DNA of 64,000 bases from Macrostomum hystrix. Taxonomy: Eukaryota > Platyhelminthes > Macrostomidae. This document shows positions 33,426-44,480 of the stretch, in pieces; position 1 is the first letter of the stretch, and each line of letters starts with the position of its first letter. The translations under genes and the position numbers were made by a program. The stretch is from the NCBI GenBank assembly GCA_950097015.1, contig CATNEN010000032.1, positions 2,795,546 through 2,859,545 on the forward strand, read 5' to 3'. The notes beneath the pieces are model-generated. The model had not been told where the DNA came from. It ran no database searches and saw nothing but the letters and a program-made list of their open reading frames with translations.

Positions 33426-34738
33426 CCAGGGTTGTGTCATAAATTCGCTAACAAACTTACATAGCGTCTGTTTCTTTTGTACTTTGGGGCAGAATTTTTT
33501 TATACAGACTAAGGCACCATCGATTTTATTGTCTATGGAAAATCTTCCCTCTGGCTTTTGAGACAAGGCAGAAATCGAGTGGGATTCAAACCACCCTTTT
33601 ATCCAGTATGGAGAAAAGTGAAGCTACCAAGCGCACTGTCATTTGGTCTTTGTGGAAGCAGCAGAAGAAGCAGGCTGATATTTACCGCGAGCTGCTGCAA
33701 ATCTTTAGCGAGGATGCACCTTCGAAATAAGCTGTGTCAAAGTGGGTGCAGCGCTTTGAGGACGGCTGGGAAACAGTTGATGATGCTCCCCGCCCAGGTG
33801 CACCGCGGTCATCCACTTCCAGTGACAACATCCAGCGTGTGCAGCATGCCCTGGACGATGATCGTGGAGCAACCCTGAGGCAGTTAGAGGACTTGTTGGA
33901 GATACAAATGAAGAGCATTCATCGCATCATCTCCGACCATCTGCATATGACACGAGTTGTTGCACGATGGGTCCCTAAACTGCTGACTCCTGTCCAACTG
34001 CAAGAGAGGGTCCAGATGTGCCGCCACCTACTCAACGCCTATCAAAACGAGCCCGACTTTCTTGGCCGCCTGGTGACTGGTGATGAAACGTGGTTTCACC
34101 TCTACGAACCAGAAACGAAACGGCAGAGCAGCGTCTGGAAGGCTACTCACGAACCCCCACCGGTCAAGGCCAAGGCGGTGCAGTCAGCAGGTAAGCGCAT
34201 GGCCACCGTGTTCTGGGACAGAGAAGGCATCTTGCTGATCGAGTGGCTACCTGAAGGCAGAACCATCAATGCCCAGTACTACTGTGAAATATTGGAACGG
34301 CTGCGTGAGAAGATCAAGAGTGAGCGTCGGGGAAGGATCACCAGGGGCATTGTGCTGCAGCAGGACAACGCCAGGCCGCATACCTGCAATGCAACTATGG
34401 ATGTCATCAGGAGACTAGGCTTCGAGTTGCTGCCTCACCCTGCCTATTCTCCTGACCTGGCCCCCAGTGACTACTGGTTGTTCCCTAAAATGAAAGAGCC
34501 TCTTCGTCGCCATCTCTATGGAAGCCTTTCTGCACTCAGCTCGGCCATCAGCCAGTGGGTACGAGGGACCCCCACCGAATTCTTCGCCCAGGGCATCAGC
34601 AAGCTGCCAGAGAGATGGCACAAATGTGTGCAGCTTGGGGTGACTATGTTGAGAAGTGCAATGTTGACAATTAGCTGTTCTTTGTTTTGTTTCTTTGATA
34701 TCTGCAGTTGTCAGCGAATTTGACACAACCCTCGTTTT
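33426..34738 (+). mobile_element. Mariner-type DNA transposon
   Basis: A 1.3-kb element with imperfect terminal inverted repeats: AGGGTTGTGTCATAAATTCG from 33428, and at 34732 the reverse complement of AGGGTTGTGTCAAATTCG. It encodes a DD34D transposase with one in-frame stop. The flanks are the two halves of the inverted composite repeat, with TA next to each end (33424-33425; 34739-34742), as expected for TA target insertion. The exact ends are uncertain by a few bases. Confidence 0.9.
33608..34723 (+). pseudogene. Mariner transposase with one nonsense codon
   Basis: The frame from the ATG at 33608 runs to a stop at 34723. TAA at 33728-33730 interrupts it in frame within the N-terminal DNA-binding region (after IFSEDAPSK). 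The catalytic triad is present: TGDETWF, LQQDNARPHT and SPDLAPSDYWLF, with 34 residues between the second and third Asp, the DD34D mariner signature. The WVPKLLTP segment matches the WVPHxL linker motif of mariners. The C-terminal tail after WHKCVQL is somewhat aberrant. Confidence 0.9.
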
Positions 34739-35199
34739 TATACCAAAAAGCCAAATAAATAAAAATAACTATAAACACGAACTTACGTTTTTAACATTTG
34801 ATTCAACTCGTAGACGATAAGAAGAAAAAGAAGTAGTAACAAAACTGATGTTGAAATTCGACCTGCATTCTGCAAAATAATTAAAGTTCGTTACTTCGGA
34901 GCTAGATGAAAAGAATTGAGCATCATACGAGTAAAAGCCCAATCATTGAAATCTGCCATGTGCGTTTTTCGCTCAATCATACAAGAGACCTATATCACTA
35001 TCGCCATATACTCGTATAAACGCACGTACGGGTGCTAAAAGCAGTGACGCAATCCCATTCAATTAACGGTATAAGTCTCTCTGTTCTGCTTACACACTCG
35101 CGGGCGAGAAAAGCAGTGTTGCCATCTCATTCAATTGAGAGTATCGGCCCTGTTCTGTGCTAAATCTATCTGAGCCTCTTCATTGCTCACATCGCTCCA

Positions 35200-36690
35200 G
35201 CAATTTACCTTCAAGCCTTTACCCTGCCCAGGGACATTACGACGTCCCTGAAGCACCTACCCTTAGGAGTAAGGAACACCCCTCCACCAGAGGACAAGGA
35301 GGTGCGACTTGATCTCCTAATCGGTAACGACTATGCTCAACGCCTCCTCGGTCCAAGTGTCGGTGCCATACCACTGCACCCAAGTTTTACTGCGCATCTA
35401 ACTCCTTTTGGAACCATTCTAACGGGCTCTCTCGATAATCCCACCAACCTAATTTCGGACACTATCCTCAGCAACTCCTTTTTTGTCAGTCTCAGTCGGA
35501 CAATCTCGAACGGCTCGTGGATCGAATGACCAGTCTTGAGATCCTCGGTTTAGAGCAGAGCACTGATCTCCCCATTGTCCCGGCCGATGAGCTGACTACC
35601 CAGCTTCTTGCGACTGCCACACGCCAGCAGGACGGCCGGTTTTCAGTCGCTTTCCTTTTAAAACAGGAGCAGAAAATCTTCCATCAAACTTTGCTAAGCC
35701 TTTGGTCGCGCTCAGTTGGTACACAACCGGTTGACTCAGGAGCAGCGCACGAAATACTATGCTGAGTTCGACAAGCGCAAGGTCGAAGGTGTCCTCGAAC
35801 TAGTCGACAGACAACAGCCTAACGGCCGAATCATTCACGTGCTGCCTCACTTCCCGGTCATAAAAGAGTCATCTAACACCACCAAGATCAGACCAGTTGT
35901 AGACGCCTCCTCTCCGACATCCTACGGTGGCCTCTGTCTGAATGATCTACTAGAGACTGGGCCTAACCTACTTACCACCCTGCTTCAAGTGCAGCTACGT
36001 CTTCGTGTTTTCCGACATGTATGTGTGAGTGACCTTCAGTCAGCATTCTATCAAATCCTGGTTCATCCGGAGTGTCGCGACGCTCTAAGAATCATACTCC
36101 CAGAGGACATTACCAAGACCTCTCACCAAGGAAAGTCTACAGCTCTGGCGTTTTACTCGCATTGTAATGGGTGCCAGCCCATCACCGTGGATCTTACTCG
36201 CAATACTGAAAAACTGTGCCACGATGCCTCCGTGAGCAACAAATTTGGCCTCACACCGAACGAGGCTAAAGCAATACCTGCTGGCTTGTATATGGACAAC
36301 CTAGTAATGGGCTATGATCATCAAGAAGACGGCCCGCGTTTAGTCGCTGGCCTTGCTGCTCTGTTCCGTTCGGCCTGTTTCCACCTTCGAGAGTTCGCGG
36401 CTAGCGACCCGACGTCACTCTGCCAGCTTCCTGCGGCAGACGTCATCAATGATCCAATACTTCGAAATCTTGGAATCGCCTGGGACACAACCAAGGATAC
36501 CCTCCAGCTTGTTAAGCCAAGCGTCTCACCAGATCTAAATCTATCTCGGGCGAGTCTGCTAAGCGCAATCTCCAAGCCATACGATCCATTCGGCTACGCC
36601 GCCCCACTCTTGCTCGCTGGTCGTCTCCTCTTCCACACGCATTCAACTCTCAAGCACCCTGGAATCAACCAACTGACGCACCCACAAACT
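35200..36690 (+). pseudogene. Second BEL/Pao pol fragment (protease end to RT), frameshifted
   Basis: This is distinct in sequence from the element at 23908. LDLLIGNDYAQRLLG and TPFGTILTGSL mark the protease-to-RT linker; the RT follows with KIRPVVDASSP, VCVSDLQSAFYQI and GLYMDNLVMGYD. Frameshifts fall near 35485 and 35710. Two compensating shifts at about 36135 and 36205 put the MGASPSP motif (ATG at 36167) in another frame. The 3' side ends abruptly at a perfect hairpin (36674-36701), before most of RNase H. No LTRs are seen. Confidence 0.8.
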
Positions 36691-36701
36691 TGGGTGCGTC
36701 A
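36674..36701. repeat. Perfect 11-bp inverted repeat at the truncation point
   Basis: TGACGCACCCA (36674-36684), loop CAAACT, TGGGTGCGTCA (36691-36701). It sits exactly where recognisable BEL sequence stops and satellite begins. Confidence 0.9.
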
Positions 36702-36719
36702 AGATGCTTCAAGTTTGAA

Positions 36720-37190
36720 TAATCTTCAAGAATTATTGAAGGGGAAGAATGAATCAGGTAGGCAGCAATTATTAACGAGAGGGAAGCATGAATTAACTAG
36801 GTTAAAGAATTAATTATCAAGGGGATAGCACGAATTTTCGAGGGGTAAGCAAGCTCTATCGAGGGATTATATGATATATATATGTAAGGGATAGCATGAT
36901 TTATCAAGGAGATATCTCAACAAGTATATATTCAAGTCGAATATTTTAGATGATTTTTCTTCTCATGGCTTTAAAACGTGATTTTCTTCCCCCGCTTTTA
37001 ATCATGATTAGCATGATGTTACAAGGGATAGCATGATTAATTAAGGGTGTAGCATAAATTATTTACCGGACAGTACAAGTTATCGAGGAAACAGCAAGTA
37101 TTAGTGAGGGAAATTCATCAAATGTTGAGAGTAGCACGATTGGGTAGCAAAAAATACCGAGGGGTAGCAAGCTTTGTCGAGGGCGTAGCA
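36720..37190 (+). repeat. Degenerate ~20-bp satellite, block 2
   Basis: Same family as block 1 (GAAGCATGAATTA, GGGATAGCATGATTTATC, GTAGCAAGCTTTGTCGAGG). It includes the tail segment around CATGGCTTTAAAACGTGATTTTC that also follows block 3 near 42420. It runs directly into the left breakpoint of the ENTPD duplication at 37198. Confidence 0.85.
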
Positions 37191-37197
37191 AATGCAG

Positions 37198-39420
37198 AAA
37201 TTCAAATGCAGAACCGATTAAACGCAAGCAAGTGCAGAAAATGTCACACGAATTGTCGAATGGTCAACTGGCACGGCCCTTCGGCTCGCGTGGCCAATGG
37301 TAGAGCAAGTCCACTTCTAACCAAACCAAATTCGCAACAGCCATTGCGATAGTATAAACATACTTGATCAGGATCAGGATCAGGATCACCCTAAAAGCTA
37401 GATTTTCATCTCAAGAATTATGTCTCCGTTGCTGCTCCTGTTGCTGCTGGTGCCGTCATTGGCTCCGCTGATTGCGCGCGATCGCCAGTACATCCTCGTA
37501 TTGGACGCCGGCAGCACCGGAACTCGCATCAACGTGTTCGCGTTCCGCTCTGACCTCAACCACTCCACCGGGCTGCGCATCGAGAGCCTTGAAAAAAAGA
37601 AAGTCAACCCGGGCCTGTCCGCATTTGCGAACGCGCTCTCGCGCCTGCGCCAGAACCTCAAGCCGCTGTTGGACTTCGCCGCAGCTAAGGTGCCGGCAGA
37701 ATACCACTCCCAGACTGCCGCCATTGTGCGGGCTACGGCCGGACTGCGTTTGCTGACACTCGACCAGCGAGATCGCGTCATCCGCGCTGTCGCCGAGGTT
37801 CTCCGCCGCTCCACCTTCAAAGTGCCAGACAGTGACCGGCGCGCGGTGCGCGTCATCAGCGGCCAGGAGGAGGCCGAGTACGGCTGGGTGGCCGTCAACT
37901 TTCTTATGGACTCCTTCGACAAGCCCGGCGGCGATACCTATGGCATGCTGGACTTGGGCGGTGGCTCCACGCAGATCACATTTGTACCGAAGGCTGACGA
38001 TACGGCCGACTCCTACCGAGTGGTGTTTAAAACGGTGCGCGGCAGGTCTTATTCTCTGCACGAGCACAGCTACCTGGGCTTGGGCATGTCGCAGGCCTCT
38101 CTGTACATGTTCGGCCACAACAGCAGCGTGGAGGCTTCGCTGCCGTTGTACACGTCACCGTGTCTCAACCCGGACTTTCGCGCCGAATTCAGCTTCGGCA
38201 CCGTCTCGATCAACGTCTCCGGAGAGGCCGGAGTTGCCAGTTCCGATCGGCACCGGCTGTGCTCGGACGTCGCCCGCATTCCGCTGCGCATTGTGCCAGT
38301 GCACCAGCCGCCGGGCATCAATGTCGCCAGATTCGTGGCTGTCAGCTCATTTTACTACACGGCTGCCATGCTGAGTAAAGGGGGCTATTTGACAAACAGC
38401 ATACCTGGCAATGCTAGGATTAGTGACTTGGCTTCGGCAGCTGAGAGGGTGTGCCTCAATCCTCCAGTGGTGGGAAAGTACGAGCCATACCTGTGCATGA
38501 ACACTCTGTACATTGTTACTCTGCTGCGCGAGGGCTACCGATTTGAGGCCAACCAGAGCCTTTTACTCACTGACAGCATCAGGGGCTACTCGGCCAGCTG
38601 GCCGCTGGGCATCGCTACTCATCAGCTGAACTGTCGCGACCGCAACAGCCTGGCCTGCCTGGGCAGCTCCGCTCAGCCCAGTGTTTTGGCTGCCCGGGTG
38701 TAGCAGCCGGTGACGCTGCTGCTCTCGCTGGCGACGCTGCTACCCAGACTGTTCTGATTGGAGGGCAGATTTGCGCCATCGATCATATCACTCTTCGGGT
38801 TTATTTAATGTGAAACCCATATTAGGCTTAAAAAATAAACTCTTGTCAGCAAACATCAGACTCACTGGATTTTCCTACAAACACTTAAAAAAGAAAAACA
38901 CTTTTGAACGACGACGAACGTGAGTTTCGTAGCTTCAACCTAAAATTAAAGCATCATTATTACAGAAAATCTAGAACTTAAAACACAGACACTCCTTGAA
39001 CTACTAAATCAGACTTTTGAACTTTTAGATTCATTTTTATTTATGTTTTTATAATGAGATTTTCCTTCAGAATTTCCGGCAGAGATACCTGACTTCATTT
39101 GCATTTTCCTACGGTCCAATGGTTCTGGAGTGAGCAGTTTTCAATTCGCCTGACAGATTCAGAGATTGCACAAAAATTCAATCAATCAACTAATCAGTGC
39201 ATGACTTGATCAATTCATCAAGTCGACGGTCGATCTCCGAGGCACTACAGTTGAATCTGTATCATTTTTTAGCTTTTCAGCTTTTCACCTCATACCGAAG
39301 TTCTGTCTCCATGGAAAACTGCTTTCAATTCGGCAACGATGTCAGCCACACGGTACGTCTACTTCGTCCAAGTCATCTTGCTTGCCCTGTCTTTCCTAAC
39401 TCGATCGCCAGTTCTTGATT
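37198..39420 (+). repeat. Segmental duplication, copy 2 (ENTPD locus)
   Basis: Same orientation as 21267-23790. The left junction is in satellite; the right junction is near CAGTTCTTGATTTCATT. It lacks the ~300 bp extra segment of copy 1. Confidence 0.9.
37420..38703 (+). CDS. ENTPD5/6-like nucleotidase, copy 2, lacking the C-terminal tail
   Basis: 427 residues, intronless. Signal peptide and all apyrase-conserved regions are as in copy 1 (DAGSTGTR, ATAGLRLL, ISGQEEAEYGW, DLGGGSTQ, SASWPLGIA). Differences include LEEEK changed to LEKKK near residue 57, and several changes near the C-terminus. TAG at 38701-38703 ends the protein after AARV, so the hydrophobic tail of copy 1 is lost although its DNA persists downstream. 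If that tail anchors copy 1, copy 2 should be soluble or secreted. The substitutions creating the stop are clustered, unlike the ~1% divergence elsewhere. The open frame is intact, so it may be functional. Confidence 0.85.
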   Translation: MSPLLLLLLLVPSLAPLIARDRQYILVLDAGSTGTRINVFAFRSDLNHSTGLRIESLEKKKVNPGLSAFANALSRLRQNLKPLLDFAAAKVPAEYHSQTAAIVRATAGLRLLTLDQRDRVIRAVAEVLRRSTFKVPDSDRRAVRVISGQEEAEYGWVAVNFLMDSFDKPGGDTYGMLDLGGGSTQITFVPKADDTADSYRVVFKTVRGRSYSLHEHSYLGLGMSQASLYMFGHNSSVEASLPLYTSPCLNPDFRAEFSFGTVSINVSGEAGVASSDRHRLCSDVARIPLRIVPVHQPPGINVARFVAVSSFYYTAAMLSKGGYLTNSIPGNARISDLASAAERVCLNPPVVGKYEPYLCMNTLYIVTLLREGYRFEANQSLLLTDSIRGYSASWPLGIATHQLNCRDRNSLACLGSSAQPSVLAARV

Positions 39421-39459
39421 TCATTATATATTTTACGAAATATTTTTTGCATTCTATCT

Positions 39460-42420
39460 ACGTATACTAAATCTCTAATCATAGTTTATTCTTACAAACG
39501 CTAGCGTTTGCAAAATGGCTGATAGCAAGAAGGCTATCAATTCCTACTATACAAAATGTATTGAGTTTGTATAAAAACTATATATATAAATAATAATAAA
39601 AAAAATTAAAATAATAATAAAAAAGTATAAATATAATATACTTTTGTGGCGCTTTATCGTTTAAACTATTTGACCAATTTTTATCGTGTTTTCACAAAAA
39701 AGTGCCAATTCATCTAAGGATTAGACTGATCAAATTTCATCATGCCGTCTCAATGCCAAGGGTATTAAATATTCGAAAAACGAGTTTTCTGATTGCTTTC
39801 AATTGGGGGCCAGACAAGGTTAAATTAGAATAGGGCCGGACACTCAGTTTCATTAGATTGCATCTGTGCTTTTTTTCGCGTGCATTGATATAGCACAGAA
39901 CAGGGCCGATACTCTCAACTGAATAGGATTGCGTCACTGCTTTTGGAACCCGTACGTGCGTTTATAAATTTTTCTTTTGGCTGATTGAGTGATTTGATTT
40001 GAATAAGGAAACGTACATAGCAGATTTGTCTTTAATGATGCTCAATGCTAGCGAGACCTCTTCTGAAAACTGCAGCCTCTTTAATGTCAAACCCTAGCTG
40101 TCTCGAATTCGATCATCGTGCCGCTTTCTTTTCATCTAGCTCCGAAGTAAAGTACTATTATTATTTTGCAGAATGCATATCGAATGTGAGCATCAGTTTT
40201 GTTACTGCTTCTTTTTCTTCTAATCTTCAATCATCAACAGTTTAAAACGCTAGTTCGTGTTTATAAGTATTTTTTATTGGGTATTTTTGGGCTCGAGTAT
40301 AATTAGTAAGCGCTTTTGATTAGCTACTGTCTAAGCAGATATTTGTTAGATCTATTATTACTGTTCATTATTTGAGAAAAGAATGTAAGTTTTTTTGAGT
40401 GAAGCAGCAGGTTTTATCCGATACTAAAACTAAGGAAAGTTTTTTTAGCATAGCTGCAAGCGTTATTAAATTCAGAACTGCAACAAGAAATATTGAGCAT
40501 AGCCAAGAGCGACGTAATTCATTTCTAATTTTAATATTTTTTTCAAGCATTGCTTCAGCGTTATTATATTTAAAAATATTTTTTTTAATAATCATAATTG
40601 TAATAATTTATTCGAGGACGACTGATCGAGCATTAACGAGCATTACAGTATAAAAACGTATGCGTACGGTTCGTAAAAGTTTATTGTTATTTTTTCTTAT
40701 GTTTTTGGGTACAACTAACTGTAAGAGCTATTAATTAGCTACTGTAAAAAATAAAATATTTTTTGTGTAGCAGCAAGTTTTATTCGATACAAAACTGAGT
40801 AAAGAATTTGCGAGCATTTCTGCCTGCGTTTTTATAGATTCTAAACTATAAGAAAAGACCTTGAGCAAAGCTATTCGCGAAGCTCATTATAAAATTTGAA
40901 GTTTTTTTAAGCATTCTTGCAAGCAATATTCAAAAGGAAAAAAAATGTATGAAGACTGCTTGAGCATATGTCGCTGTTGAAACTTTGTTTGTATCCCAAA
41001 CTAACAAAACTTTCCAGCATACAGCTGCAATCGTAATCAGATTCAGAACAAGAAAAATATATATTGAGCATAGCTAAAAGCGTTATTCTTTTTTGTTTTA
41101 ACTATTTTTCAAGCATTTTTTTCATGCTTTATCGATTCAAAAATTAAATAAAACTAAAGAAAATTGTTTCGAGCATTTGCTGTAATCGTTATTAGATTAC
41201 AAAATAGGAGACAGTGCATTACATTAGCAGGGAAGTAATGATTGTTTTTTTCTATTTTGAAAGCATAATAATTCGAATGAGAACATGAGACTTGTTATAC
41301 CAAATAAATTGCATGGAATTTGTGGGAAAAAGCATTTGATACCCAGGGAATATCTTGATTTCTTGACATGAATGCAAGAGATTTCCAAGAGAAAGAATGA
41401 TATTTTCAGGTGATCGCATAATGCTTTCAGGCTAGGGTAATGTTTTAGGACGATAGAAGGAATTATTAAAGACGGTAGCATGATTATCGAAGGTGTAGCA
41501 TGAATTTTTGAGGAGAAAGCATGAAATGACGAGTGAAAGGAATTAATTATCAAGGGGAAAGCATGGCTTATCGAGAGGGCCGCATGAATTATCGTGGGGG
41601 TTGCATAACTTATAGAGGAGGAGCATGACTTATCGAGGGGGAGCATGAACTATCAACGGGGAAGCATGAATTATCGTTAGGAAAACATGACTTATCGAGA
41701 GTGTAGCATGAGTCATCAGGACTGGTTGTCTAAATTATCCAGGGGGAAGCATGAATTGTCGAGGGGGTAGCATGAAATATTGAGGGGGTAGCATGATTTA
41801 TCGATGTATAGTCCTAACTTTGCGGGTAGCATAAGTTATCGAGGGGTAGAATAAATTATTAAGGGGTAGCTTGATTTATTAAGGGGAGCATGAATTATCG
41901 AGAGGAAGCAGGAATTATCTGAGGTTAGCATGAACTATCGAGGGGAGGAGCAGGAATTATCGAGGGAAATAAAAAGTTATCGAGGGGAAGAATAAATTAT
42001 CGAGGGGAAGCATGAATTATCAAAAGGGAAAGTGCAGTGAAATATCGAACATGATCCATCGAGGGAAAAGCATGATCCATCTGGGGAAAAGCATAATGCA
42101 TAATATATCACGTCTGCGAAACGATATATCGAGGGAGTAGCATGAATTATCGATGGGAAAGCATGAATTATCGATGGGAAATCATGAATTATCGATGGGA
42201 AAGGCTGAATTATCGAGGGGAAGCATATATTTACGATGGGGAGCCTGAATTATTATGGGGAAAGCATAAATTGAGGGAGTAGGATAAATTATAGAGGGGG
42301 TAGCAAGCTTTGTCAAAGGATAGCATGATATGTCAAAGGGGTAGTATTACTCATCAAGGAGATATCAAGAAAAGATAATCATAATATAGAAGTTGCATAT
42401 TTTAAATTATTCTTCTTTCC
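39460..42420 (+). repeat. Composite repeat, plus copy 1 (body 39460-41220, satellite 41340-42380)
   Basis: The body is AT-rich and non-coding, with landmarks TTTTTATCGTGTTTTCAC (39677), GGCCGATACTCTCAACTGAA (39905) and GATGCTCAATGCTAGCGAGA (40036). It also has repeated modules of the type GAGCAT..GCAAGCGTTATT. The satellite tail of ~20-bp units (GCATGAATTATCGA, GGGG) follows. The same order is seen at 42480-44460 and, inverted, at 35165-32746. Confidence 0.8.
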
Positions 42421-42479
42421 TGGCTGTAAAGCGTGATTTGCTTCCATCAAAGGGGGTGGGTTGCTAGTCTTCTATCTTC

Positions 42480-44460
42480 TACCTATGCTAAATGTCTAAT
42501 CTAAATCTGTACAAGCGCTGCAGAGAAACAATGGCTAGAACAATTTTTATCGTGTTTTCACCAAAAAGTGTCAATTCCTCCAAGGATTAGACCGATCAAA
42601 TTTCATCATTCCGTCTCAATGCCAAGGGTATTAAATATTTCGAAAAACAAGTTTTCCTATTCCTAGGGCCGGACACTGACAATTTTATTGCATCTGTGCT
42701 TTTTTTCGCGTGCATTGAGATTGCACAGAACAGGGCCCGATACTCTCAACTGAATAGAATTGCGTCACTGCTTTTGGAACCCGTACGTGCGTTAATAAAT
42801 TTTTCTTTTGGCTGATTGAGTGATTTGATTTGAATAAGTAAAACGTACGAGTACATATCAGATTGGGCTTTTATGATGCTCAATGCTAGCGAGACCTCTA
42901 CTGCTCCTTTCAATCCATAATCCATTTCAGCCTTTATATTGTCAAACCCGGTGATGATTGTCGGCGATATGGAGAGTACTTCCGTGCTTGCCAATCCCTA
43001 TCTAACACTCCGTCAGCAGTTGGCCAGACGTACCGAGCTCAGCGCAAGCTACTTATTGACGTGGGATTGAGTGTGGGGTTTTCTTCGACTAGCTAGTTGG
43101 ACCGGTTTACCTGTCCCGGTATCTATTACTAGGATGCGTAACAACGATTGCAACGAAAGACGCACGAAAATACACACGAAAAGACACACGACGATAGAAT
43201 CAAAATGACAACGCAATAGTCAGTTATATAGTCAAGCGCCCGCCCCAACCCTCATCAAGGCCTGGGTGCCGGCCGCGCCGCTTGTTCTTCTGCCAGGTCG
43301 ACCCTGCCGTTTAACGAACTGGCTGCTGATTGGCCCGGCCCGGGGTATCGCGCTTAAGTCGGTTCGCATCAATTTGGCTAGCCGTCCTCCTATTGGCTGG
43401 GCCCACCAGACCGGGGTTAGTCCGACGCCTTGGCTGTAGAGCAGGGTGACCGGCTGATCGCGTGCATAGGCCTGGCTGGCGCGCACGTACAAAAACAACC
43501 CTATAACATACATTATAATAATTCATTGATGTTGAGTGCGCGAATATGTTACTTCAAGTAGAAATATACGCATTATAAAATAAACATGCCGACACTACAG
43601 CGTTGCTGCAACTTTTATCATATTCAGAAATCTAAAAAAATTGTTGAGCACAGCTACAAGCGTTATAAATTTTTTATTTTAACATTTTTTCAAGCCTTGC
43701 TTCAAGCGTTATTCGATTAAAAACTTAATGAAGACTGTTCGAGCATGCGTAGCTTCTACCGTTATTCGATGCTAAAACTAAGGAAAAGTTTTTTGAGTAT
43801 AGCTGCATGCGTTATCAGATGCAGAACTAGAACTATGTTTAGCATTGCTAAAAGCGATATTCATTTTTTAAACAATTTTTTTCAAGCATTGCTTTAAGCG
43901 TTATTCAATTTAAAACTTAATGAAGACTGATAGGGCATACGTAGCTTTTAGCATCATTTTTTTAAACTTAAGAAAACCGTTTTGAGCATTGCTGCAATCG
44001 ATATTACGCTCGTAGATTCAAGACTAAGAGAAAAATGTAACCAACAACGAGTGGCGAAATTCTTTTTAACATTACATTTTTAAATTATGCGTTTTTAGCA
44101 GAGAAGCAATCTTTGTTTTTCCATAGAAGCCAAATTCTTATTTCGATTTCTTATAGAGATAGCATGAGATTTCCAGGAGAAAAAAGAAATTTCTACGGGA
44201 TAAAATAATGCTTTGAAGGTATTTCAGATTTTTTCAAGAGGATCGCATGTTTATAGAGTGGGATAGCATGTTTTTCTCGAAGGAGTAGCATGAATTATCG
44301 ACGGAATAGCATAAATTATCGAAGATGAAGCATGAATTATCGAAGGGAAGCATGAATTATCGAAGGGAAGCATGAATTATCGAAGGGAAGCATGAATTAT
44401 CAAAAGGGAAAGTGTGAAATATCGAGGGGAAGAATAACTTAGCGAGAGTAACTTAACTTA
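42480..44460 (+). repeat. Composite repeat, plus copy 2, interrupted
   Basis: The body matches 39676-40063 at 42541-42902 with high similarity by eye. It is then interrupted by a GC-rich segment (about 43000-43515), resumes with the AAGCGTTATTCGATT modules (43600-44080), and ends in the satellite (44240-44460). It lies directly downstream of copy 1, so the two form a tandem pair. Confidence 0.75.
43072..43515. mobile_element. GC-rich insert, possible solo LTR
   Basis: It begins TGTGGGGTTTTCTTC, like the first bases of the Gypsy LTR (TGTGGGGTTCC). It is far more GC-rich than the composite repeat it interrupts, and has two ATTGGC CCAAT-like boxes. No partner LTR or coding region is seen and the 3' end is not clear. 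The assignment is tentative. Confidence 0.25.
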
Positions 44461-44480
44461 ACTTAACTTAACTTAACTTA
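44449..44480. repeat. (CTTAA)n pentanucleotide repeat
   Basis: About six copies of CTTAA between the satellite tail and the Gypsy remnant. Confidence 0.9.

Larger units (their letters stand above)
32746..35165 (-). repeat. Composite repeat (non-coding body plus satellite), inverted copy
   Basis: Read on the minus strand from 35165 downwards, this matches the plus-strand repeat body at 39880-41220 and then its satellite (41340 on). Shared landmarks are the ACCCGTACGTGCGTTTATA-type segment, GCTCCGAAGTAAAGTA, AAGCGCTT-TGATTAGCTACTG and CCAGGGAATATC. The mariner element at 33426-34738 is inserted in it. Confidence 0.75.
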
